Assembly: GCA_030562195.1 (NCBI GenBank)
Contig: CM060200.1
Location: 27,691,023-27,755,022, forward strand
DNA: 64,000 bases
Reading direction: 5' to 3'
Source of the DNA: Nipponacmea schrenckii
Taxonomy: Eukaryota > Mollusca > Gastropoda > Lottiidae
The notes beneath the pieces are model-generated. The model saw only the letters and a program-made list of their open reading frames with translations. It had not been told where the DNA came from and searched no databases. Positions 1 to 10,862 of this stretch are shown piece after piece (position 1 is the stretch's first letter; the number at the start of each line of letters is the position of its first letter). The translations under genes and the position numbers were made by a program.

Positions 1-715
1 AATCTAAAATTTCTCTGTCAGGACGATCAGGATCAGGGTTTCTAAAAAAGGTCTTTCGCACCGCGTCTAAACCGAAATTATTATCGATATTCGTGTACAT
101 ACTCGTAACATCTAAAGAAATAAATAACGCATTGTCTGGAATATCTAATTTTTTTTTTTCTATAAAGTCGGTAGTGTCTTTTAAGTAGGACGGATGTTTG
201 CAAGCCAATGGTAGTAGAAAATGGTCAATATATTCGGAAACTTGGTAGGATTCGCTGGAACAGTCAGATATAATCGGCCTGCCCTTGGGTATTCTATTTG
301 CAACGCGCCATTCGGTTTCAGGATTTTTATGAATTTTCGGTAACGTATAAATGTGACGTTGACGGACTTCCGGTTTTGCACAAAGATAATCATATTGGGA
401 ATCAGATAAAAAACCTTTTTGTACCAAAATTTTCAAAATATTATTGATTTGTTTAGCAGTTTCCATGAAAATTGGTTGGTCTAGTTCGCGGTAATGATTT
501 GCATTATTTAATTGAGATTCTATTTCAAAAATATAGTCATCGCGGTTTTGAATGACACAGCAATTGCCCTTGTCACTCTTACGGATTATTATTGTCTGAC
601 CATTCTTCAGGGTGTTCAAAACGGAGCGTTCAAAATTAGTAAGGTTTTTCTTTTCATTTACCAGAGGTAAATGGGAGACTTCTTCGTACAGATTTTCGCA
701 TTTACGCAGAAATCG
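1..715 (-). mobile_element. Penelope-like element reverse transcriptase fragment
   Basis: The minus strand is open without a stop from position 715 to the window edge, about 238 codons. It reads as the N-terminal part of a Penelope-like reverse transcriptase. Visible blocks in order are IRKSDKGNCCVI (the usual K-D-K-G block), RHIYTLPKIHK, GRPIISDCSS, SEYIDHFLLPL, SYLKDTTDFI and LFISLDVTSMYTNI, which carries the motif A aspartate. The catalytic motif with paired aspartates would lie left of the window and cannot be seen. An in-frame TAA lies at 716-718 on this strand and no start codon is evident at the boundary, so the copy is 5' truncated or frameshifted there. An A11 run inside the frame (about 149-159) keeps phase. 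The GIY-YIG part of such an element occurs separately near 43 kb on the other strand. Confidence 0.85.
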
Positions 716-1034
716 TTAGTCTTGGAATCGGTATTTACTAATCTCCGATTAAGTTTTCCTTCGCACATTTTACGCTCCAGAACACGTGTTCTCTCTGTCA
801 TCCAGACCAGGAATGGTCACTTGTATCGATGTATGCTCTGGATGACCGGGACTAGAACACGAATTTACTTTTCACGCTTCACTTAGTATAAAAACTAGGC
901 AATAACTGATTAAAGGGAGCTGACTCCATTATCCCACCCAAACCTTAATATCAATTTGTCTCTATGTAACAGTGGTCAGAGCTTTGATAGAATGCGCCAG
1001 ATTTTGTGTACAAAAAACATCAAATAGGCAAAGA
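716..1034. other. No gene seen; spacer between Penelope fragment and inverted arm
   Basis: I see no coding signal here. The short plus-strand ORF at 671-886 is the antisense of the retroelement and its decayed 5' flank. Confidence 0.5.
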
Positions 1035-1660
1035 TTTATGGAATTGTTTTGATATCAATATTCATTTCGTTGCAAAGTGACAAAGTGTATATCTCGATTT
1101 GTTGAAGTGCATTTGAAGAAGTGTAGAAGTGTGAAAATACATTTGTCAAAGGGTAAAAGTTCAAATTTAAATTTGTCATTTTGAGCTCGATTTGTAAATG
1201 TTCATTACAAGTTCAATTGTCGATTTGTCAATTTTACAAGTGTAGAAGTGTATGAGCCGATGTTGAAATGACGATGTGTGAAATGTCGATTGTACAAATG
1301 AAGATGTTACATTTGTCATTTTGGACCGAGAGTTCGGACAAGTATGTAAATTAATGGGTGGAGCCGACTTCTTACGGAAATTTACGACTATTAAATCAGA
1401 AATTAACGGAAATTCCCGGGAACAATATTGAAAAAATAACCGATATATTGTGCTCTTACTTACATCATATAAATCGGTAACTAGTCATTTAGGCACACTT
1501 TTTTTAAGCACACCTCATTTAAACACTGTGCTTTAGGCACACTTCATTAAGGCACACGGTCAGATAAGCACTGGTCATTTAGGCACATTGTTATTTAGAC
1601 ACAGCAATTTAGGCACACTTTCAATTTGGCACAATCTTTTTAGGCACACTACACTGGGGG
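1035..1660 (+). repeat. Left arm of a long inverted repeat
   Basis: The arm matches the reverse complement of 22790-23735. The outer part (1035-1405) pairs with about 23297-23735 and contains degenerate AAGTGTAGAAGTG-like short repeats. The inner part (about 1490-1660) is an array of short units around TTTAGGCACAC that pairs with the array at 22790-23110. The right arm is longer because it has more short repeats. Homology drops at about 1035; no clear target duplication is seen outside it. Confidence 0.75.
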
Positions 1661-1778
1661 TGGGTGGCATGGCCCCCAAAACCTCAAGGGCAAAGGGAGA
1701 TCATTTTCTTGTGGAAGAAAGTAATCACGGTTTAGGAAATCATTATCAGCACAATATTTGTAACCTTAACACATTGCA
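1661..1778. other. Unassigned spacer before module array
   Basis: Short unique segment between the left arm and the first ACTAGA junction. No coding potential recognised. Confidence 0.4.
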
Positions 1779-2877
1779 ACTAGAATTGCTTACAATTATG
1801 AACGTATTTCGAGAGCCTTAAAATATTATGTAGGCTAAATTTGATATTACCTACATCTAGACAATATATTGAATATCATTTGACCTAGTTTTCAAAGTCA
1901 TAAAATAATTAGGTCACACCTTCCGTGACGGTTAATGATGGCGAAAATATGAAAATTATCAATTTTTGCTGTATTTAAGTACACTTATCTCTATGAATTT
2001 TTTTAAGTAAGCCAAATTAAAAAATATCTACTCGTAGACAATATATTGAATATTATTTGACCTAATTTTCAAGGTCATAGATTAAGTGGGTCACACCTTC
2101 CGTAGCCGTTAAAGTGACCTAATTTTGAAAAAATCGAAATTTAAATAATTCGAAAGAAAATACGAAATTTGAAAATCGGTCTCCAAGAAAAGGTAGATAA
2201 TGATCCATTGTATCTATGTGCTAAATTTCATCAAAATCGGTCTATCAATAGTGTCTGAATTTCGGATTTAAGAATTGTAACAAAATTTCAAAATGGCGGC
2301 CGATATGGCAGCTTGACCTAATTATTTAGGTCAAATCAATTACTATTGACAAGTTATTTATAAAACAGTTTTCACTTTTCACCTAGCAGTTATAGACCGG
2401 AAGTTACGTAATTACGTCATTTGAGGCTAAACCGGAAGTAGAATTTTTTTTTTCACATTTTTTCAAAAATTATAATCATATCGCCTATCAACTGGTAAAG
2501 TTTCAAAATTTTACCATTTATATTAAAGGAGAAATCACGGTCTGAAATTTTTGCCGATGACCCTTGAATATTGAATTGCAAATCGTGGGTAAAATATTTA
2601 ACCTAATTGCATAAAACCTATAATTGTTAGTTGACAAATACATTGAAGTTTTCAAATCTGAAAATCCGGTCAAAATCGAACTGAAAATAAACTTGCTAAA
2701 GCAAAAAAACCTCAACTTCCGGTTCTCACTTCCTGTCAGAGATAGAACTTCCGGTTTTGTTTTATTTGATAATAGAAATCATTCTAAGATCAACTGTAGA
2801 TTTAGAATTTCTGCACCTTTTACCAGTTTGTCTGCAAACTCATCCAAGAATTACAAAAAAAATAAAAAAAAAATAAA
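1779..2877 (+). repeat. Module A1 (poly(A)-ended, ~1.1 kb)
   Basis: Begins with ACTAGAATTGCTTACAATTA and ends in an A-rich tail after CCAAGAATTAC. It contains AAAATGGCGGCCGATATGG, several CCGGAAGT or ACTTCCGG sites, and TTACGTAATTACGTCA. The short ORF in the unit is present in all copies but has low-complexity content and no recognised domain, so I do not call it a gene. Confidence 0.85.
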
Positions 2878-3982
2878 ACTAGAATTGCTTACAATTATGA
2901 ACGTATTTCGAGAGCCTTAAAATATTATGTAGGCTAAATTTGCAATTACCTACATCTAGACAATATATTGAATATCATTTGACCTAGTTTTCAAAGTCAT
3001 AAAATAATTAGGTCACACCTTCCGTAACGGTTAATGATGGCGAAAATATGAAAATTATCAATTTTTGCTGTATTTAAGTACACTTATCTCTATGAATTTT
3101 TTAAGTAAGCCAAATTAAAAAATATCTTCTCGTAGACAATATATTGAATATTATTTGACCTAATTTTCAAGGTCATAGATTAAGTGGGTCACACCTTCCG
3201 TAGCCGTTAAAGTGACCTAATTTTGAAAAAATCGAAATTTAAATAATTCGAAAGAAAACACGAAATTTGAAAATCGGTCTCCAAGAAAAGGTAGATAATG
3301 ATCCATTGTATCTATGTGCTAAATTTCATCAAAATCGGTCTATCAGTAGTGTCTGAATTTCGGATTTAAGAATTGTAACAAAAATTCAAAATGGCGGCCA
3401 ATATGGCAGCTTGACCTAATTATTTAGGTCAAATCAATTACTATTGACAAGTTATTTATAAAACAGTTTTCACTTTTCACCTAGCAGTTATAGACCGGAA
3501 GTTACGTAATTACGTCATTTGAGGCTAAACCGGAAGTAAAATTTTTTTTTTTCACATTTTTTCAAAAATTATAATCATATCGCCTATCAACTGGTAAAGT
3601 TTCAAAATTTTACCATTTATATTAAAGGAGAAATCACGGTCTGAAATTTTTGCCGATGACCCTTGAATATTGAATTGCAAATCGTGGGTAAAATATTTAA
3701 CCTAATTGCATAAAACCTATAATTGTTAGTTGACAAATACATTGAAGTTTTCAAATCTGAAAATTCGGTCAAAATCGAACCGAAAATAAACTTGCTAAAG
3801 AAAAAAAAACCTCAACTTCCGGTTCTCACTTCCTGTCAGAGATAGAACTTCCGGTTTTGTTTTATTTGATAATAGAAATCATTCTAAAATCAACTGTAGA
3901 TTTAGAATTTCTGCACCTTTTACCAGTTTGTCTGCAAACTCATCCAAGAATTACAAAAAAAAAAAAAAAAAAAAAAAAATAA
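2878..3982 (+). repeat. Module A2
   Basis: Near-identical to A1 over its full length, starting at an ACTAGA junction. It ends in a long poly(A) tract that is followed by hairpin cassette H2. Confidence 0.85.
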
Positions 3983-4030
3983 AATAATCCGAACGATTAC
4001 AATACGTTTTCGCCAAAGTCGAAATACGTA
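3983..4030 (+). repeat. Hairpin cassette H2 after A2
   Basis: Leader AATAATCCGAACGATTACAA followed by an imperfect stem: TACGT then TTTCG paired with CGAAA then ACGTA, with one bulged T. It sits between the poly(A) and the next ACTAGA. Confidence 0.8.
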
Positions 4031-5126
4031 ACTAGAATTGCTTACAATTATGAACGTATTTCGAGAGCCTTAAAATATTATGTAGGCTAAATTTGCAATT
4101 ACCTACATCTAGACAATATATTGAATATCATTTGACCTAGTTTTCAAAGTCATAAAATAATTAGGTCACACCTTCCGTGACGGTTAATGATGGCGAAAAT
4201 ATGAAAATTATCAATTTTTGCTGTATTTAAGTACACTTATCTCTATGAATTTTTTTAAGTAAGCCAAATTAAAAAAAAATCTACTCGTAGACAATATATT
4301 GAATATTATTTGACCTAATTTTCAAGGTCATAGATTAAGTGGGTCACACCTTCCGTAGCCGTTAAAGTGACCTAATTTTGAAAAAATCGAAATTTAAATA
4401 ATTCGAAAGAAAATACGAAAATTTTAAAATCGGTCTCCAAGAAAAGGTAGATAATGATCCATTGTATCTATGTGCTAAATTTCATCAAAATCGGTCTATC
4501 AATAGTGTCTGAATTTCGGGTTTAAGAATTGTAACAAAATTTCAAAATGGCGGCCGATATGGCAGCTTGACCTAATTATTTAGGTCAAATCAATTACTAT
4601 TGACAAGTTATTTATAAAACAGTTTTCACTTTTCACCTAGCAGTTATAGACCGGAAGTTACGTAATTACGTCATTTGAGGCTAAACCGGAAGTAGAATTT
4701 TTTTTTTTACATTTTTTCAAAAAATTTTAATCATATCGCCTATCAACTGGTAAAGTTTCAAAATTTTACCATTTATATTAAAGGAGAAATCACGGTCTGA
4801 AATTTTTGCCGATGACCCTTGAATATTGAATTGCAAATCGTGGGTAAAATATTTAACCTAATTGCATAAAACCTATAATTGTTAGTTGACAAATACATTG
4901 AAGTTTTCAAATCTGAAAATCCGGTCAAAATCGAACTGAAAATAAACTTGCTAAAGCAAAAAAACCTCAACTTCCGGTTCTCACTTCCTGTCAGAGATAG
5001 AACTTCCGGTTTTGTTTTATTTTATAATAGAAATCATTCTAAGATCAACTGTAGATTTAGAATTTCTGCACCTTTTACCAGTTTGTCTGCAAACTCATCC
5101 AAGAATTACAAAAAAAAAAAAAAAAA
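4031..5126 (+). repeat. Module A3
   Basis: Third near-identical A unit, poly(A) then directly ACTAGA, with no hairpin cassette. Confidence 0.85.
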
Positions 5127-5219
5127 ACTAGAACCGTTTGAAAGGTACCAAGGCAGTGCGCGTCCCTTCTATTGCATGGGTGAAACGTTGCATTTATAAT
5201 ATCCAATTCCATAATAATA
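5127..5219 (+). repeat. Module D1 (93 bp)
   Basis: Short module starting ACTAGAACCGTT and containing GGCAGTGCGCGTCCC. It recurs at 7383-7474 and ends at an ACTAGA junction in both places. Confidence 0.75.
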
Positions 5220-5945
5220 ACTAGAATTTTTTTAAAAATTTGAAGTTTTTTAGATTAAAAATTTTTGAAGGTTTTAATTCCTCATTTAAAAATAGAATAA
5301 ACAGCCTATTTTAAAAATTAAAAAATTGGAACCCTTGTTCTTAATTTTTGGGGAAAAATGGAAAATTTCAAAATTTTTGTCTTTGCCCTTTAACCGAAAA
5401 AAGAAATTAAAAAATTTACTTTTTGCCCTTTTGAATTTTTTTTAAACCCTTTTTAACATTTAATTAATTCCTGTTTAAATTAATTTTTTAAAAAAAAAAA
5501 AAACGGAAAAACAAATTTGTGGTTCCAAAAAAGGGAATAAACCTTTATTTGGTAAAATTTATCTCGGTTAAATTTAATTTCCGGGTTTGAATTTTAAAAA
5601 ATTTGGGGGTTTATTTAATTTTTTTATCAAAACTTAATTTAAAAATTTTTTAAAAACATTTTTTTTCCCCGCAATTTGGGAAGTTCTAAATTTTCATTTT
5701 TGGCCTAAAAAAGGGGTTTTTTTTCATTTTTTAAAAATTTTAAAATTCGCCCTTTTCCAAATTAAAATTTCAAAAATTTTTCCCTTTTTTTAAAAAATTT
5801 TAAAAATTGAAAATTTTTCCAAAAATTAAAATTAATTGCCCCCAAACGGGGAAAAAAACCAATTCATTCCTTTTAAATTTTAAAATTAAAATACTTTTAA
5901 TTTTTAAACTGGGAAAAATTTTAAAAACGTAAAAAAATTCAAAAC
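5220..5945 (+). repeat. Module E0, apparently a low-accuracy copy
   Basis: Aligns in order with module E1 (7475 to about 8180): shared landmarks include CTTTGCCCTTTAACC, AAACAAATTTGTGGT and CATTCCTTTTA. Most differences turn mixed sequence into A or T homopolymers, and GGGG or CCCC runs are frequent. That pattern looks like poor consensus sequence rather than biology. ORFs here should be ignored. Confidence 0.65.
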
Positions 5946-7272
5946 AAAATGAAGATATTGATGGTACTAATTCTGTGGAATAAAAAAATTGCAAGTTTGT
6001 GCAAAAATTTAATCCGAAAATTCCGATTTCTGTGATTTTCTTCATTTTTTGGTCATTTTCGGACGTTTCCGGCTAATTTCGGAAAATGTTTTATCGGAAT
6101 CTTTAATGATAATTTTTTGTCTACTCATCTACCAATTTTTGTGAAAAAATAAGACGTAAATTTAAAAAAAAAACACGTGCTTTTTCATAAATCACGCACA
6201 ATTAATATAGAACTAAGAACAAAATTTTCTAATATTTAAAAGCGCAATTTTGATCAAAATATAAAGTGTTATACACCATTGGAAAGAATAAATTACGCGT
6301 AATAAGGACATAAAAGAAATTTTGACGTATGTAAATGAGGTCACGTGACAGAGCTCTTCGAAGTTAAAAAGTGCAATTTTCAAATGGCTGTAAAACCGGA
6401 AGTTGACATTTCACAACAAAAATGAAGACATCAATGGATAGATCTCGACAAGGGCAACAACTTTTGTGCAGGTCACATGGTCACCGAAGGTCAAGGTCAC
6501 GATATATGAACGTTGGAAAATTAGGCACTGAGTGAAAAAAAAGAACCGGAAATGAAAGGTAAGCTAAATCGAAATTCAAAATTCGGCTTCCTAAGAATTG
6601 TTAGCAATCGATTGAAGATTGCATAGACATCAAAATTACAATTGTCCGATTAACCCCTAAGGCCCAATTTTTCACTTTACAAAAGTAAGTGGTTTAATGA
6701 TGGCGACTGATCTGTTACTTCCGGTTCAATTTTTTTTAATTATAAAATCATTATGGGTTAATAGTAACTAATTGCAAAAAAAAAAATTCAAATATCTTTA
6801 GAATTCCGGAAGTGAAAATTCGAAGTTTAGCGACGTATGACGCCGAAACCGGAAGTGATGTCGACATTTTGAAAACAGTTTTTTCTTGACAAAAAAAATG
6901 TTTATCTAACTGCAAATTTTGATTTCGATCTAATCAAAATTGCAAAAGTTAGAAAAAGTGTTAAATTTTAAAATGAAAAAGTCAGCAACAAAAGTAAAAA
7001 TTTCAAAATTTTTAAACTGCTATTATGTAAATCTAAGTTATAAGTAGTAAATAAAAAAAGTCCGAACCAGATTGGATAAAATAACGAGCCGTGAGTTAGT
7101 AAACAAAAATAAAATTTGTGACGTTCTACGTCATTTCCGGTAGAACAAAAATGCGTCATTTTACATTTAAACAACAACGAGCACAAGATTACGTTACAAT
7201 ATCACGCTAGATTGTGTAAGACATTTGCAGTTATGGCTGGGGAGCGTGACCAGAAAGAGACAAAAAAAAAAA
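5946..7272 (+). repeat. Module C1 (~1.3 kb, poly(A)-ended)
   Basis: Nearly identical to 15461-16787, and in its latter part to 17778-18757. It carries GGTCACGTGACAGAGCTC, GGTCAAGGTCACGATAT, GATGGCGACTG, several CCGGAAGT sites and a poly(A) end after CAGAAAGAGAC. Homology with C2 starts abruptly at 5946, where the low-accuracy segment ends. Confidence 0.8.
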
Positions 7273-7319
7273 AATAGTCATTTCGAAAACAAAGCAGTGC
7301 GTTCGAAGAACGCACTGCA
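7273..7319 (+). repeat. Hairpin cassette H1 after C1
   Basis: Leader AATAGTCATTTCGAAAACAA, then a perfect 11-bp stem GCAGTGCGTTC / GAACGCACTGC with a GAA loop (7294-7318). Confidence 0.85.
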
Positions 7320-7334
7320 AAAAAAAAAAAATAA

Positions 7335-7382
7335 AATAATCCGAACGATTACAATACGTTTTCGACAAAGTCGAAATACGTA
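7335..7382 (+). repeat. Hairpin cassette H2 after H1
   Basis: Same cassette as at 3983. This copy has GAC/GTC at the base of the loop, so its stem is the most complete of the H2 copies (12 pairs with one bulge). Confidence 0.8.
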
Positions 7383-7474
7383 ACTAGAACCGTTAGACGG
7401 TACCAAGGCAGTGCGCGTCCCTTCTATTGCATGGGTGAAACGTTGCATTTATAATATCCAATTCCATAATAATA
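7383..7474 (+). repeat. Module D2
   Basis: Second copy of the short D module, bounded by ACTAGA on both sides. Confidence 0.75.
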
Positions 7475-8382
7475 ACTAGACCTGTTTGTAACAATTGTGC
7501 AGCTTCCGAGATATTTAGAATGTGTTATATCTCCGTCATTTAAAATAGAACGTAATCACGCCTACTCAGTATAATGACTTGTTTTGATTGGTTGCGATAC
7601 TTAAACTGGAAATGTCAAAATTTGTCTTGCCCTAACGATAAGAAATTAACACAATTTGACTTTTTGCCCTGTTGCATTATCTTCTTAACTCTTCTTGTAA
7701 CATTTATATCTGTTTAATTAGTGTGTAAAACAAAACGTCGAAAAAACAAATTTGTGGTCATAAAGGGACATAACACCTTATTTGAGAATACAAATTGATC
7801 TCGGATTAAATTAACTTTCCAGATCGTTGATACTTTTAATTTGTTTATTTATTTATTTATCAATCTTAATTTAGGTGTAGTAGGAACATTAGATCCTGCA
7901 ATTTGTGGCAAGTTGCTATGGTATAACATAGAGCCATCAAATTAACAGCGCGGCTTTACATCTTTAAGAGAGTATTTTATAGAGTTGCGTCCCTTATACC
8001 ACTAGTCCTCTCAATTGTACATTATTTAAAATTCTAAAGGTTGTCATTTCCTTCCAAATATTCCATATCATACATCGCCCACAACGAGAAATGAACAATC
8101 ATTCCTTTTATTTAAGATATATAATATCTTTGAATCATTTTAACTGGATTAATTTTTAATCGTAAAAAAATCAAAATCAAAATAACAATTCAAAAATCGG
8201 TTTCCATATATATTTCGGCAATAGATTCTATATACATGTACATCAAAATAACACAAATTGAATTATCTTCCGAGACCCTATTTCGATTTAAAGAGTTAGT
8301 ATAGAAGAAATTACAAAATTTGCAAATTTAAAACGTGCAATTTTGATCAAAAATCAAGTGTTATACACCATTGGAAAGAATA
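7475..8382 (+). repeat. Module E1
   Basis: Starts ACTAGACCTGTTTGTAACA. It lacks a poly(A) end and stops at the next ACTAGA. Its last part resembles the start of C-type sequence (GCAATTTTGATCAAAA, TTATACACCATTGGAAAG). Confidence 0.7.
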
Positions 8383-9264
8383 ACTAGACCTGTTTGTAAC
8401 AGTTCTGCAGCTTTCGGGCTATTTAGAATTTGTTGGTCTCCTGGCTGTCATTTAAGGATGTAGATTGATTTTGCGATTATTGGGAGAGATGATTTATTCA
8501 TGATTTAACACGTGACATTTGAGCTTGTTAATAGACTGGCAATCATTAAGGTTTGTGATGTAAAAATATCTGGGCTTAACCACGCCCACAAAGTCCATTG
8601 ACTTGTTTTGGAAACTTCAACTGGAAATGTCAAAATTTGTGAATTGACCGTTTTATAGGAAAAATTCGCAATTTTTAAATGCCGATAAACCGAAAGTTTA
8701 CATTTTGCTATAAAGCTTAATATGTCATTGGATAGAACGTATCACATATGTACAGGTATAAAGATCGCCAAAGGTCAACGTCACAATATACACCTTCGAA
8801 GTTTTTATAATTTTTAATCGTAATTAAATCAAAATCAAATTAAAAATTCAAAAATCAGTTTCCATATAAATTTCGGCAATCGGTTATAGATTCTATATAC
8901 ATGTCCATCAAAATAACACATATTGACTGATCCTCCGAGACCCTATTTCGATTGAAAGAAAAATACACACAGTGATGTAAAATATCTGGGTTTAACCACG
9001 CCCACAAAGTCTAATGACTTGTTTTGATTGGTTGGGGATACTTTAACTGGAAATGTCAAAATTTGTGTCTTGACCAAAAGATAAGAAATTAACACAATCA
9101 GATTTGTTGCATTTATATCTGTTTAATTAGAGTGTAATTTTATTCTTAAACTTTTCGCAATTTTTATTTATACATAATGATTTATATATTGCTTGAAAGC
9201 TGGGAATTTGCACATTATAAATCTGTTCGAATTTTGTTTTTAAGTTAAATAGAACTAAATATAA
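8383..9264 (+). repeat. Module E2
   Basis: Second E copy, diverged. It contains a shortened version of the unit seen in B and C (CCGATAAACCGAAAGTTTAC, CCAAAGGTCAACGTCACA). Ends at ACTAGA. Confidence 0.7.
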
Positions 9265-10862
9265 ACTAGATCCCCAGGCTTCGCGAGGTTCTGACGCAGT
9301 GCGTAGCAGTTTTGATATACGCTTTAAAACTACCCCACAAAGTATCTATAGAACACTAACATTATTTTACAGAGTATAAGTCGTTTTATTTTAAAGCATA
9401 ATTGGTTCGCTGAAACTCGTGTCATGTAGATCGCCCAAACGCATAATTCAACAAACAGTTTTTAACAATGAAATTCGCAATTTTCAAATGGTGATAAAAC
9501 GGCAAGTATACATCGTACATCAAAATATAATATATCAATGGATAGATCTTTTCGAGAGCTATCACATTTGTGCAGCTTACAGGGTCACCAAAGGTCAAGG
9601 TTACAATATACGACCATTCGAAGTTTTTATATATTACTATCAGGTAAATATCAAAATCAAAATCAAAATTCAAAAATCCGTTTCCAAATATGATTCAGAA
9701 ATCGATATTACATTCTATAGACATCAAAATTACACGAATTGGATTATCTCCAGAGGCCCCATTTCGATTTAAATAAAATTACGCACAGTTAGTAGAGAAG
9801 AAATACAAAATTCTCAAATACCAAAAAGCGCATTTTTGGTGGAAATATGTGGTTTTATATATCATTAAAAAGAGCAGATAAACTGTAATAAGATTCAATA
9901 TGAATTTTTGTTATTCATAAATTAGTTCACATGACAGAGCTCTTTAAAAATAAAAATCACAAATTTCAATCGGTTATAAAACCGGAAGTAAACATCGGAC
10001 AACACATATGACTATATCAATGAATAGATATCATCAAGGGCAATAACTCGTGTTCAGGTCACAAGGTTACCAAAGGTCAAGGTCACGAAATATTGGCCTT
10101 TGAAATTTTGGTCATTACCAAAAAAAATTAAAATGGAAATAAAAGAACATCAAAATCAAAATTAAAAAATCGGCTCCCAAATATAATTGCGCAATCGACT
10201 TTAGTCATAAGATATGAAAAAATAATGAAAATCGCTTTATCACCTGAGGCCCCATTTTTAATTTTACAAAAGTTTAACATTTCAATATGGCGTCTTATCT
10301 TTTGCTTCCGGTCCGGATTTTTTCATCTTCGTTTTTTTGTATGACTATTTGTAGCATGTTGCAAAACGAATTTTTGAAATATCTTAAGAATTCCGGAAGT
10401 TAGGTTTTTAACATTTACAAGAGAATAACTTCAAAACCGGAAGTGATGTCGAAAATTTAAAAAATTATTTTAGACCGCATTAACAATGTCTATCTACCTG
10501 TAAGTTTTCAGGTGGATGAGAATAAAACTGTAGAAGTTGAAAAAAACGCAAAAATTAAAAATAAAAAAGTCAGCTACAAAAGTAATGAAATTAGCAGTTT
10601 AAAACTGCAGTTAAGTAGCTAGCAGTTTAAAGAAGCTAACAAAAGAAGTTCTGTCAAAATCAGTTGAAAACTAAAGGAAATAAACAGCAAAAACCCAAAC
10701 TAGCGCTATTGCCCACAGCTCGTTTCCGGTTGACCTCAATGACGTCATTTTGCATTTAAAAAATGGTAGTCTCGGAGTTTGAATAGCAGACAGCAACAGG
10801 TAGTTTGTAGCAAGTTGCTTTCTTAGAGAAAAAGCGAGGGTAAAATTCGAAAAAAAAAAAAA
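9265..10862 (+). repeat. Module B1 (~1.6 kb, poly(A)-ended)
   Basis: Starts ACTAGATCCCCAGGCTTCGC. It contains two tandem, diverged copies of an internal unit of about 500 bp (starting near 9470 and 9960), each with an AAAAC(C)GG(A/C)AAGT block followed by an AAGGTCAAGG block. It carries five or so CCGGAAGT-type sites and TGACGTCA, and ends in poly(A). It also preserves the empty site for the element inserted in B2. Confidence 0.85.

Noticed and set aside
2624..2920. ~100-aa ORF repeated in every A module (MLVDKYIEVFKSEN...)
   Set aside because: It is open in all six copies because they are nearly identical DNA. No domain, poor codon logic, and it runs into the poly(A) tract as Lys codons. 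A small conserved peptide cannot be excluded, but nothing supports it.
7273..7382. Hammerhead or other self-cleaving ribozyme in the hairpin cassettes
   Set aside because: The conserved CTGATGA and GAAA core elements are not present around the stems.
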